Positions 1-11,450 of a DNA stretch of 64,000 nt are shown piece by piece (within the stretch, counting starts at the first letter, position 1; each line of letters opens with the position of its first letter). The notes under the pieces were generated by a model. That model was not told the DNA's origin. It saw only the letters and a program-made list of their open reading frames with translations, and searched no databases. The DNA comes from Homalodisca vitripennis (lineage: Eukaryota; Arthropoda; Insecta; Hemiptera; Cicadellidae): the NCBI RefSeq assembly GCF_021130785.1, contig NC_060211.1:22553001-22617000 (forward strand), in the 5' to 3' direction. Position numbers and translations under genes: made by a program.

Positions 1-1384
1 AAACATAATGAAAGATTACAACTAATCCGTGAATAACCGGATCAATCAAACATTCGTGCACCAGTATTACTGCAAGCTGATCAAATTTTAATACGTACAC
101 GGGGCTTAACGAATGCAATACGCAGGTAATTGTACTATATACTCTATATGTATGACAAAATGAATGGAAAATGTTTTTCGAAACACTGATAATCCTGTAT
201 GTTAGTCGACATTTTTATTCATTGTTTATGATATCCCTGATTTTTAAGAAAAAACTTGTATTTTAATTACTATTACAAAAATATTACATCTCATAAAAGA
301 ATAAGTAAAACATAATTGTAATTATATCTATTAAAATTGACATACGCAATGCAACAAAGTTTATATTTTATTAGTTGTGCTTTAGTGAAGCCTATCTCTA
401 GAGGAACTGGAAACATTTCATTTCTGTCTGTCCGTCCACACATTAACTAAAAATATACACTCATGTATACATGAAATTTTGCATAGTTTAATTTATGAAT
501 AGGCAAGATCGCGTTCGATGTTGGCGCATGACATTTCATGGGATATGGCTGAGCTTTAGTGAAGATTTTTACATTGACCCTATAGGAAACTATGAAGGAA
601 ACAATAAAATAACAAAATATATATTCTTAAACAATTTGAGTACAATAATATGAGATTTTAACATTAGACATATTCTTATGTTGGTATAAAACATAAAAAA
701 TTAGAACACCAGTGTATACTTTTGTAGCTAAAGACTTATAAATGTGCAGCCTCAATGAAAGCTATTACGGAATACTCGGTGTAGCGTAATCCATCTTGTA
801 TTACTTATTATGGGATTACACCGATATTTATTTATATTTAGTTTTCAATCCATCCGCGCAATAATATACTTAACACTGTGATTTCACATTTAATTTTTCA
901 CTTATGTATTAGCCATGTGTGGCAAAATAGTTCTATAGACAGAAACATACAAACGGTTCTCTCGCTGAAATGTCTGTCAAACCATTAATAACCCTTAAAC
1001 CATAATGCATTACGATCTCTTGGCTTACAGATAGTATAATAAGTCATAGTTACGTAATATACTATTAATATCTAATAAAGTAACACTTATTTATGGTATA
1101 CTGTTAGCAGTGGAAAAAAAACAACTAATGCTGAGCAATTACTTACTGTTCTCCATTGATTATTTTGTTAAATCTAGCGAAAATAATAAAAACATATATT
1201 GAACTGAAAGTTTATAGCTATAAGAATTTACATATTTTATATAAATCATTCATAGAATGAAATATGGATAAATTCGAATATGATTCTAATGTTGGTTAAA
1301 AATAAATTTTAATATTCTTATGATCCAAAAAATGAAAACTTTAGTATTACCAATAATTAAGACTTTCTAAAGCGAAATGGTGTA
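1..1384. other. AT-rich intergenic DNA
   Basis: No open reading frame longer than about 60 codons with recognisable content is present. The stretch around 430-600 has the look of an old interspersed repeat, but I could not pair it confidently with another copy. I see no RNA gene. Confidence 0.6.
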
Positions 1385-1735
1385 TAATTCACAGATAGAG
1401 GAGACTGTCAGAGCAATGGTCTGGACTGTCTGTCACCTTCAGTTATTGAGCGGTTTAAGCTAATCTAATCCTCAGAATAGGTTGTGAGACTTCTCTGATG
1501 GGATTAATAACGTCAGTTAGTAGACAAGTTCTCTCTCTTCCATTTCCCCTAAACTGAATCTAGTTCTTCTAATCAAATTTTCATACAACTATATTCTCTC
1601 CTATTAATATGTTTTTTAACTCTGATTCCTCTACTTACGTAGTTGAATGACAATGACAAATGACAAAAATTTCAATTTCTTTTGTACATAGGTTTACACA
1701 TGTAAGATTATAACAATTTTATAACCTACGTAGAC
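1385..1735 (+). repeat. Interspersed repeat A, copy 1 (SINE-like)
   Basis: This copy matches 22,137-22,531 in direct orientation. The first ~140 bp are almost identical, from ATTCACAGATAGAGG through GTCAGTTAGTAGACA, and the rest is diverged but alignable, including CATAGGTTTRCACATGTAAGAT near the end. Within the conserved block, GAGCGGTTTAAGC followed about 30 nt later by GGTTGTGAGAC resembles the A and B boxes of a tRNA-derived pol III promoter of Leu/Ser type. I infer a tRNA-derived SINE. Both copies are decayed and neither has a clear poly-A tail or target-site duplication. Confidence 0.6.
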
Positions 1736-4700
1736 CGTTCTCTATCTTTCTATTTTCCTTAAACTCAATGACATTTGTGTAATGTTATTATCACTATGGC
1801 ACAACGATATTCTATCCCAGTAATTCAGTTCCTCAACCCTGATTCTCACTAAATGTACAAACATTTCCCCGTAGTTAGATGAAAATCAAAATGTAAGTAA
1901 GTCAGTAATGAGTCAATAAGTAAGTTTTACATCTGTTTGATATTTATCTTGTAACGTTTTTTTAATAACAGTAAATCAGTACTTGAAAATGCCAAATATA
2001 TATCTCATATAGATTTTTATTTAGGATTATGTATGTTTGTAATGTATATGTTGCAATAGATAACAATGCATATAATAATCCATTTATGTATACGGTTGCA
2101 TCCAGCGTGGGCTTGATAATTTCCGAACGAATATAGGTAAAGCAATAACACTTGGCACATCATTACTGCATCTACATATTTTTGGAGTAACTTCCACATT
2201 TTTGTCATGTCAGAGAGATGGCCCGCAAGGAGTCAGAAGCAAATCCTAAATAAGAGCATAGGTTGAGTAGAACATCAAATTAAAGCTCTTTATTAATAGA
2301 GTAAAATGCCGCAATCGAATTTTAAAGTGTTCACTCTTTAAAATATTGTGCTGGTTTAAAGTTTGAAACGTTTACAATAAAACTAAGGTCCTGTTCTTGA
2401 TCGTTTAATATTCTTGTCTTGGCTCAAACTGATGAACGTTAAACGTAAGTAAATTTAACACACACCACTTATAAAAATATTGAAATAATTTAGCAAACAA
2501 CTGATAATTTTACTAGACCAAATATATCAAGATTTATGTCAGTAAAATATTACATATAAACCAAATTCATATTGATTAACTTAAAATAGTAAATTATTTC
2601 TTAGATACCTCTCAAAATTTACATCCTAACGTAATGATAATTGTGAAACATACAATTTTTATACAATCACATTTTCATACAATTGGAGTTGAAGAAACGT
2701 GTGTCTTTCGTAGTAGTTTGAAATTTTATAAAACAGAAAAGAAAATAATTGAAGACAGAAAATGAGGCTTAAACTAAGGACCGGGCTTAGGAAATATAGC
2801 CTTGGTGTAGTAAATTGAAGCAGAGATATCAGATACAAATACGTTCTGTATTTCTGCACGTTCTTCATGGACATACATTTTGTAAACTTAGCCTTTAGTC
2901 CAATTGAAAATGTGATGGCAGAAGATAAATATTTGCTTTATATTATTTGTTTTATTAGTTATGTACTTAAACTAATATGGTACAGAGTTACAATCCTAGA
3001 TGTTATTACATTCATATGTTTAATAAATATTCTTAAACTGTCTTTAGTAAATATAAAGCTCTTCACATATGATTTGAAGTCTCAATACAGCTGATATTAT
3101 GACATTCATTTTTAACGGATTCTTTTGTCAATATAACAGTCTAGGATCGAAAGCAAATTTACATTGTATAAGCTCACAACCTGTGGTTCTTGAAATTAAT
3201 AGGAAATTTGATACTAAGAACAATTTAATCGTCGCCGTCAATAGTTTTGGTGCGGTCAGGTGGTACCTTTCCTAATAAAATCCCGGTTTTCTAAAAATCA
3301 ATATGAGAATTTTTCGCTGAGAAAGAAATCAATGGCTAGACAAACTATTTTCAGCGAATGTTTAAATGAGAGGGTAGCAAATGGGCAAAACATATGAAAC
3401 GATAATTCTTTTACTAAAATTATATTTTTCATAGTTTGATACACTGAAAATGACCGTCACGCTTTTAAGTAATAATCATAAGACCACTAGACAAGTATAT
3501 AAAGTTGTAGTTGTAAAGTTGTATAAAGTTGTTTAAAGTCACCATTTAAAGAGTATGATCAAAGTTATTTGAGACGGTTTGTCATTTTGTATAAGTCTTG
3601 TGGATGGTTTTGGTTGCATAAAGCTAAGAAAATATACTTGAGAGATATTATGATTTCATATGTTGAACACTTTTGACACCCTACCATTTCGATCGTCATC
3701 AAAACCAGCTTTGTTGACGATGAATTTTTTTTGTAATTGATATCCCTTCAAAGAAATATGAATCACTTGAAGTTTCAAAACACGAGTTTAAAATATGTCA
3801 TTATTAAAAGATGTCTCATGAACAAAATAAAATATTTTAAAATATTCTTCAATCAGTAATTTTAGAGCACATTTCTATCGTGCGCTCTTGTCTGTATAAG
3901 TAAAGTATTTACCTGTAATAGTTTTTGGACTATTTACATGTGATGACTTAAATTTTGTATTTATAAAATAAGTATTGTTTCCGTTATCAATTATTTTTCT
4001 AGGTTTTATGTGCCTTTAAAACTTGTAAATAACTTGTTAAAACCAAGGTTTATGACCTATAGATGTTATGGTGGATTCCATGAAAATTGTGCACTAACTC
4101 AAGTTTTTCTCGTACTAAACCATACATAATTTGAGAAAATAACAAATTCCTGTAATATTTCGACCAGTCATAATTACGCGTGTACTAATGAAAGTATATA
4201 ATTTCAGAATTAAATAAATTTGTGAGGGAAATGTAATTAGAGGCGCAAATTTCTTTACTGCTTTTGAAATATTACTTTATAATATGCTTTTGAGTATTAT
4301 ATAAAATATAACTTCTGTCCCGGTTTAATAATTTTTTCCTCCGTGTTTAAGTGCCAATAAGTGCTACGATTTATAGACAGCTCTAGATGTAAGAACCTCT
4401 TCCGTGGTAATGTAATATAATTTTAAATAAATTATTTTTTTACATTCTAATTTTTAAACCAACTGAACATATTTAGTGTTTTTAACAAGATAATTTATAT
4501 TTCAAAATAAATTGAACTTATTATAAGATTATTATTAAATTATTATAATTTTTTAAGGATTCTTAAACACAATATTTTATATTTTGAAGCAATTTTGTTG
4601 AAGCCAAAATAGTTCATCTTGCGCATTTAAGATTGAAATCTAAATCTTATTCAGCACACATTAAATGTTTTTTGTGCATTTCTGACAACTCGAAATGTTA

Positions 4701-4744
4701 AAAATAAAAATTTGTACTAGTTATGAGGTAGATTTTTCAATAAA
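1736..4744. other. AT-rich intergenic DNA
   Basis: The short open frames in this stretch (up to 75 codons) have low-complexity, AT-driven amino-acid composition and no recognisable motif. I see no repeat pair, RNA gene or regulatory element that I can support. Confidence 0.6.
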
Positions 4745-5115
4745 ATGAACAAAAATTATATAGTAACTCTGAAACAATCCGAGATCCAATAGCATTTAAC
4801 AAGTATAACACTTATGGAAGTAATCAAAGTCCTGAAATCGAAACTGATAGAAATTGCCAACATCTGAAACTAAATGTCTTCAAAAATAAGTGAGTCTCTT
4901 AGAACAAAATAGCATATTAATTGGTTGAATGAAAAACTTATAGTTTATGTTATTCCACTTCATTTAGTTGATGAATTTATACAGTTTGTGTAATATTACA
5001 AAAAATATATACAACTATCTTCACAGACCTAGTGCACAGTAAGACAGGGGCTAATATAACACAGCCACTCCCCAAACTGGGGCATTCACCCCTCCACCAG
5101 TTCTGTACATTGATG
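4745..5115 (+). repeat. Interspersed repeat F, copy 1
   Basis: This segment aligns directly with 8,865-9,230. Shared landmarks are TATATAGTAACTCT, AAACAATC, CACTTATGGAAGTAAT against CACTAATGGAAGTAAT, AGTTTGTGTAATAT, and the GC-richer tail with CCAGTTCTGT. It lies left of the jerky/pogo element, while the second copy lies to the right and ends in a tandem array. It encodes nothing recognisable. Confidence 0.65.
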
Positions 5116-5753
5116 ATATGATTAATGTTACAATGTTAAATCGTATGATGTTTACAAGTACGAACATCAATGGGTACTTGGTTTTAAGGAATACGTACTT
5201 CATACATGAGAATATGGCACTTTATGAATAAATTAGTATTTAGTTCATTTAGTTTACCTATATATGTAATAAAATTGAATATTACTGATACACTACAGCA
5301 GCTTTCATTATGTTTATCAAAGGTAGTACAAAGAGACACGTCTAGCAGGATACATCCCTACGCGACGGAAACTCATTCAGCTGTGAAATGCGATCACGTT
5401 TTCATTGGAAAGGATTTGAGTTTCTCCCAGCGTAAATAAGGGTAAAATCTCCACTTTCAGACTTCAGCTGTACTTAATAGGATATTTAATATAATTTTGT
5501 TTAATAGCTCTAACTATCTGATTTAAAACAATAGTAATTCATGATAAAAATATGGTAGGAAAATAAAATTACTTGAGGTATTAACTATGATTAATGTGAA
5601 AGACGTAAGGGAGGACGAAAAGGTATATCAGCATTTCCCGATGTAAAATTATTACTGCCGGAAGTAGACAGTGCAAGGCCGGAATCGTTAAAGATGTGAC
5701 GCCATCACTGCCCTCTATATTTTATCTTCTCACCATAATATCGTCTGATTGAG
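5116..5753. other. Intergenic DNA with a short repeat fragment
   Basis: The 77-codon open frame at 5,206-5,439 overlaps a segment (5,357-5,420) that recurs in inverted orientation at about 57,955-58,025. The shared words are GCGACGGAAACTCATTCAGC and GTGAAATGCGATCACGTTT. I therefore regard this frame as repeat sequence rather than a gene. Confidence 0.5.
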
Positions 5754-5784
5754 TATAGAGGAAAGTGCCCAAATTCGGACCCCC
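5754..5784 (+). repeat. Left terminal inverted repeat of the jerky/pogo element
   Basis: This is the outermost 31 bp. It is the near-perfect reverse complement of 8,591-8,621 and carries the first of six GGACCCC-type subterminal motifs. Confidence 0.8.
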
Positions 5785-6173
5785 ATTTTGTTTTTATATT
5801 ATAAAATATATAAATTATTGAAAAAAACCTGTTTTAAAAACTATGTAATATTTACTTTACTATGTCGTGTACTATTTGTAATTTATTTATGCCAAAAATA
5901 TATATAAGTTACAGGAGTAAATACAAAAATTTGTAAAACCTTACACTTCAGTGAATTTCAAAAAGGTTGCCTAAACTGGACCCCTGGGTAATAATGACAA
6001 AAAAACTTAATTTACTGAACTAGGAAAGGGAATAAAAACTGAAAATCAATTGCAAAACGGTTTGACAGAAAAGTTTTTTTATTTGAACATTTTTTTTAAC
6101 GTAGAAAATTGAAAATGTGAAAATTCAAGGTTGGGGAAAATGTACATTGGGTTCAGTGAATAGGTTGTAGATT

Positions 6174-8111
6174 ATTAAAGGCAAAAATCACAGATATAAA
6201 TGTCCTTATCAGCTTCTGCGCAATCTACATGGGCCCACATAGAACACATGATACACATTACCCAGAGTTCTCCTTTATTGTCCTCTGAAAACTTTCTGTC
6301 GCAAAACATACAAGCCGCGTCGTCTTCTTTGGCTGGAATTACACCAGGAGGTACCTCGAGTTCTGAATTTCCGGATGAGACACTCTCATCTGCTTCACTG
6401 CCGGATACTTTTTCATCCCGTTCATCAAAAGAAAGACGTTTCTTAACCAGTTGTTTTCCTTTCTTCCGGTTCCCCCGACATCCTCCAGTAATACGGTTCT
6501 TTGCCTTTTGCTGTGCTTCCTTCTCTTCTTTAGCTTTTTTGGCCTCCTCTAATTGAGTTTTTATAAGGAGTAGAAGTAATGACTGTAGACTTGCAGGCTT
6601 TTCGTCCTCTATTTGACGTTCTTTTCTTGACTTGTGGAAGTGGGGTTATGTCAAATGGGCTGATCTGACAAGATGTGGCAGGGAGGGCTCATCTCGAGTT
6701 CTTCATCCGGCAAAGGAAGATAAACCAACTACTGAACTTGTTGATGCTGATGGCCTATTTAAATCGATCTCTTGAAAACCACCTTGTTCATTCGAAGTAC
6801 TTTGGTTCTGATTTAAATGGTGGGCTTAGGTTTGTGCCTTTAGGTTTATTTTTCTTCAATACAGCTTCATAAAAAGAGGAATCTCTTTGTTTGTTAGCTT
6901 CTTCTATGTATTCAGCGTCCGAGAATATTGTTTTGTTCAATGGCCATATCCCAGTTACTTTAAAACCATTGATCGCTACTTCAGCTCTCTGACATTTGAT
7001 GTAAGCTTTACCAAATAACTCCATCACATCAAACGCGGTGACAGGACGTTGGTTAATTCTGAGCCACTGTCTTATTTCATCACTGTAATGGATTTTTCAG
7101 AGGACCCATGAAGGTCTTGTCCAACGGCTGGAGTTTTATGAGAGCAGTGGGGAGGCAGAGAAAGAATGGTCACATGATTTTCTTTTGCCAGGTCAATTAA
7201 ATCTATGGTTTTGGGTGTGGCTAAAGTGCCCATCCAGCAACAAGAGCACAGGTTTTTCTTTGGTGGGATTGGAGAACTTAATGAAATGTCGAAAACCACT
7301 CTGTGAAAGAATTTGTCTGAATCCATCCTGAAGGATGTGTGGAAAAGATAGTTCCAGCTGGAGCTCCTTTTGTAAGTTGTTCACTCATGTTTTTTCTAGG
7401 GAAAAACTACCAACGGGGGCACAAAAGAACCACTAGCACTCTCATGCAAGCTACAACAGTGATTAGGGCTCCACGCTCTCCTGAAGTCAAGGAAAGAATC
7501 AACCTGTTTTTTCCCCCTTAGACCTACAACCTTTGCTACTTTTGATTGAACAACGGTTATTCCGCTCTCGTCAACATTATAAATTCTATCAGGAGTAAAT
7601 TTTTCATTCTCATAAACTTCATCCAAAAGGCCAAAAAAACATCTCAACATTTTCCTTGCTAAACCCAAGAGCCCTGCTATAAGAAGTCCCAGTTGGCTTT
7701 CTTTCTGATAACTTAGACTTGTGCCTTTGTAAGAAAAGACGTACCCATTTTTTCCCTGCAATTTCATTTTTGAAAGGGTGTGCGATTTGATTTCTTTCTG
7801 CCAATTGGACAGCGATTCTTCGGAGATCAGCACGAGTAAGACCAAAAAATGATGCCTCCATCGCGAAGACAGTAAGTAACTAGCTCCTCTTCAATATCTT
7901 TACTCAAAAAACAGTTGGCCTAACCCCTCTTTACTTTTACTGCCTCTTCAGATGTGCCGTACTTAACATTAGATAATCTTATAAGAGTAGTTTTTGGGCA
8001 CATATGAAGTGTTTACTAGCCTTTTTCCATCCCATATTTTTTTTTACGAACTGCGTCTATTGCTTTTATCATGTCAGATTCATTCCATTTTCGCTGGGCT
8101 ATTTTCCCCAT
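6174..8111 (-). pseudogene. Jerky/Tigger-like DDE transposase, frameshifted
   Basis: Reading from 8,111 leftward, it starts with MGKIAQRKWNES, a Psq-type HTH N-terminus. Next comes a CENP-B-like HTH region (around 7,860-7,640: GLTRADLRRIAVQLAE, GKKWVRLFLQRH). The DDE core follows, with first Asp in YNVDESGI (~7,580), second Asp in LLLDGHFSH (~7,230), and the HCSHKTP segment (~7,140) where the third acidic residue is expected but the frame is disturbed. The end is a PHD-like zinc finger (about 6,310-6,180) with spaced Cys pairs, WAHVDC and a final CDFC. Jerky/pogo transposases of insects share exactly this order. At least five frame changes separate the pieces, so it is a pseudogene. Open frames on the plus strand across 6,200-6,560 are antisense shadows. 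Confidence 0.8.
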
Positions 8112-8590
8112 TCTTCTTTTTAATCTGAAAACAATACAATAAGGAATATAATCTGGAAAAAAATAACTAGGCCTATTTTTAAATAAAATATCACAACGTT
8201 ATGCAGGGGGTCCAGTTTAGGCAACTGTTGGGGGTCCGTTTTAGGCACTCATTTCTGAATTTTTAAAACGCCATAATTTAATTAAAAAAATATCCCATGG
8301 AAATAATTACATGGTTACGTGATTCCTTCAACATTACCATTTAAGAATATATAAGGGTTGTAAGGCTTACCTGTCACTTATCGCGTCCAACTAAAAAAAA
8401 CTGAGCACTCACAAAAAACTTTTAGTATTGCAAAAACACGTAATGGCCGACTGTCAAGAAAGCAACTGGAGCAGGTGACGCTAGCGCTCTTTCTACTTTG
8501 TGGTGGAACCTTGCACTAGTATTTAAACTGTTTGTTGCTAGGTTTCAGCACTCATCAGAGACAATAACCATGGGGGTCCACATTAAGGCA

Positions 8591-8621
8591 GGGGGTCCGT
8601 ATTTGGGTACTTTCCTCTATA
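8591..8621 (-). repeat. Right terminal inverted repeat of the jerky/pogo element
   Basis: This is the reverse complement of 5,754-5,784. It is immediately preceded by another GGGGGTCC motif at 8,572. Confidence 0.8.
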
Positions 8622-8864
8622 TTTTAATATCCATTCTAATATCTTTCTCATTGACCTGTAATAAATCAATCGTTAAACAATATTTAACATAATCGATGCC
8701 ATTTGTATACATATCAAATTTAAGGATGGTGGCATGCGTCATATAAGTGTCAAGTCTATAGAAAGTTATACAAAACCACCACCAATTGCTCCACTTTGAT
8801 AAAGATGTGGACATGTAAAGCAGTTAAAGATATTATTTAAGGCTATTTCTAGATTTTAACAAGA

Positions 8865-9116
8865 ATAAAAATATATAGTAACTCTCAAACAATCTGTGAT
8901 TCAATAGCACTAATGGAAGTAATAAAACTCATGAGATAAAACTAATAAAGATTGCTAACCCTGAAATTAAATGTCTTAAAGAATAGTTCAGCTTTTAGGA
9001 AAAAAAGTTACATGATAACTGTTTGAATGTAAAGCTGATGTAAGTTATGTGATACACCTCTTGTAATTTATGCAGTGTTACAGTTTGTGTAATATTTCAC
9101 AAAATTATATACAACG
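8865..9116 (+). repeat. Interspersed repeat F, copy 2, 5' part
   Basis: It aligns with 4,745-5,030 and leads directly into the ~203-bp tandem array. Shared words include AACTCTCAAACAATC and ACAGTTTGTGTAATATT. Confidence 0.65.
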
Positions 9117-9700
9117 CACGTTCATTTAACCACTTCAGAGTAGCAGAACCAGTGTACAGTAAGAGAAGAGGTTGCACTCGACCACAGCAAACCCCACAAA
9201 TTGGAGCAATCACCCCGCCACCAGGTCTGTGCAGTTCTATCATTAACATCGCTGGAAAATTCCTTACTTACATTAATGATGCAGTTTGTGTATAGTATTG
9301 CAGCACAAGGTTATAAAAAACGTTCATTTAACCACTTGAGTATAACAGAACCAGTGTACAGTAAGAGAGAAGAGCTGGGATTGCACTCGACCACAGCAAC
9401 CCCACAAATTGGAGCAATCACCCCGCCACCAGTTCTGTGCAGTTCTATAATTAACATCGCTGGAACATTCCTTACTTACATTAATGATGCAGTTTGTATA
9501 GTATTGCACAAGGTTATAAAAAACGTTCATTTAACCACTTGAGTATAACAGAACCAGTGTACAGTAAGAGAGAAGAGCTGGGATTGCACTCGACCACAGC
9601 AACCCCACAAATTGGAGCAATCACCCCGCCACCAGGTCTGTGCAGTTCACCATTAACACCACAGGAACATTTCTTACTTACTCTGAATAGTATTATTAAT
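9117..9700 (+). repeat. Tandem array, 3 units of about 203 bp
   Basis: The word TTCATTTAACCACTT occurs at 9,121, 9,323 and 9,526, giving periods of 202 and 203 bp. Each unit contains CCAGTGTACAGTAAGAG, CCACAAATTGGAGCAATCAC, CCGCCACCAG and the ending AGTTTGTRTAGTATTGCACAAGG. Units 2 and 3 are nearly identical over most of their length, so the array is fairly young. Open frames here on both strands (up to 113 codons) simply repeat the unit and are not treated as genes. Confidence 0.85.
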
Positions 9701-11171
9701 TGTAAATAAGACATCAGATATGACGTATTAACGATTGTTTATGTAAATAAAAACAGTTTACTTTTAAAAAAGCCTGATTATTTTATACACTAATACTTAT
9801 ATATTGGTAACTTGTCTAATGGTAATGTGCTACATAAATATCTCATAAAGTACAAGTTTTTAAAGTTTTTGGCAATTTAAAGAATTTAAAATGTTTGTGT
9901 CAAAATTGTTACTTTTGTATACTAATAAGTAGTTTACAAACAAAATTACAAAATTGCAGGGATATGTATTAAAGCTAAAAAAAAACGATTGTTCATAGTT
10001 ATTTTATTAGTTTTTTCTACTTTTACTTTATTTGTAAAGCTTGATTTCCTAAGTAACATGATGTAATTTTGTCAAATGTCTTTGATCCTATTTAACAGTC
10101 AATTATTCATCCTTAAGCCGTCTTTGTTAATGAAATTCCGACTGAAGCAAATGCAGAGTAACTCAAGACGTATTGGGCAATCTCAGGATTTTGTTCTCGA
10201 TGTCTTGCCGGTCTTCTAAAAGTTTACTATTATATTACAAAAATAATGAAAAATATTAATAATGCAGTGTATTGCTCGTATAAATGTATTTTAAATTCTT
10301 TTCAAGACTTGAGATGAAGTAACTTTCTTGGGTTTGTTGCTTTAGTAGAAAGTTTAAACATTTTTATCGTTAACCTCCAATATAATTTTTATGCAATACT
10401 TGCAAATTCATAAAAACTTGACATTACAGGCTCAACTACGTTATGATCATTGGAATTACTAGTTAAAAATGGAACGGTTAAATTATGGATGTACTGTATA
10501 ATATTCCATAGGTTTATATTCCTTAAAACTTTTGTATGTTTGGTTAGTAGAAATATTTTATCGATTTTAAACTTCGCAAGAATCCACAACTTTGAAATAT
10601 GGAACTTGGTTCAAAACTGGATCATGGGGTATAGTGATATTTACTGGTTTATTACTAAACACTCATATATAGTTATTAAGGTGTTGGAATATTCTGAGGA
10701 CTGTGCCAAGAAATCAGAAATAACACCTTCTGCTATGAAAACAAATACAAATTTGTAGATAAAACATTCAGTTTTCATAAAATTCCATAGTTTTGAAATC
10801 GCAAAGTAACTTGTGGTTTCCATCTAAAATGATCTATTAAGTAAGGATACAATGATATTATCAAATTTAAATTATAGATTTGTAGTCTTAAAAAATATAT
10901 TTTTGAATTGACTGAGCGTTATCGCTACCTTTCTCTCCCACCAATTACGCAAGCTGATTGTTGTCTTTGTAATATACTACTAAAAAAGGCTATCTATTAG
11001 TATAAAATAATTATATAAATTAAAGAACAAATGTATTTTGAAGTACCTCATCAAACTCAATATTGAGATTGAAAATGAAAAACATAAGTCCATCGGGAAT
11101 CCCTCCACTGGCCAGAGTGTTGTACTCTAAGCGGCGAACGCGAAGCCTCCTACTCTGTCTGCGTGCGTTTG
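9701..11171. other. AT-rich intergenic DNA
   Basis: The longest frame, 102 codons on the plus strand (10,450-10,758), has no recognisable domain and overlaps equally open antisense frames. I support no gene here. Confidence 0.55.
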
Positions 11172-11450
11172 GTAATAAACTACTAGTCAGTAAACTACTA
11201 GTCAATAAACTACTAGTCAAAAAACTTCTAGTCAAAAAACTACTAGTCAACAAATTACTAGTCAACAAACTATTAGCCAATAAACTACTAGTCAATAAAC
11301 AACTAGTCAATAAATTACTAGTCAATAAATTACTAGTCAACAAACTATTAGCCAATAAACTACTAGTCAATAAATTACTAGCCAACAAACTAATAGTCAA
11401 AAACTACTAGTCAATAAACTACTAGTAAATAAACTAATAGCAAACTGTTT
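11172..11450. repeat. 15-bp minisatellite
   Basis: About 18 units of consensus TAAACTACTAGTCAA occur, with substitutions such as ATTAGCC, AATAGTC and ACTTCTAG. Because 15 is a multiple of three and the unit lacks in-frame stops in one frame on each strand, it produces artefactual open frames of over 110 codons on both strands (Asn-Lys-Leu-Leu-Val and Leu-Leu-Thr-Ser-Asn repeats). Confidence 0.9.

Larger units (their letters stand above)
5754..8621 (-). mobile_element. Jerky/pogo-like DNA transposon, degenerate
   Basis: The ends form a ~31-bp terminal inverted repeat: TATAGAGGAAAGTGCCCAAA on the left (5,754-5,784) is mirrored at 8,591-8,621 with two mismatches. The element is about 2.87 kb and holds one broken transposase on the minus strand (6,174-8,111). 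A TA target duplication, as expected for the Tc1/mariner/pogo superfamily, is compatible with the flanks (TA at each end), but the terminal TATA makes the exact edge ambiguous. Six copies of a TGCCYAAA...GGACCCC motif lie in the termini. The element is inactive because its coding region is frameshifted. Confidence 0.8.

Noticed and set aside
6200..6556. 118-codon Ser-rich plus-strand frame
   Set aside because: It is antisense to the zinc-finger end of the jerky/pogo transposase on the minus strand.
9201..9714. Frames of 66-113 codons in the ~203-bp array
   Set aside because: The same peptide text repeats with the DNA unit and changes frame between units, so no gene.
10450..10758. 102-codon plus-strand frame
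   Set aside because: It has low-complexity composition and equally open antisense frames, and no motif.
11020..11410. Overlapping 115- and 126-codon frames on both strands
   Set aside because: They are generated by a 15-bp minisatellite with no stop in one frame per strand.
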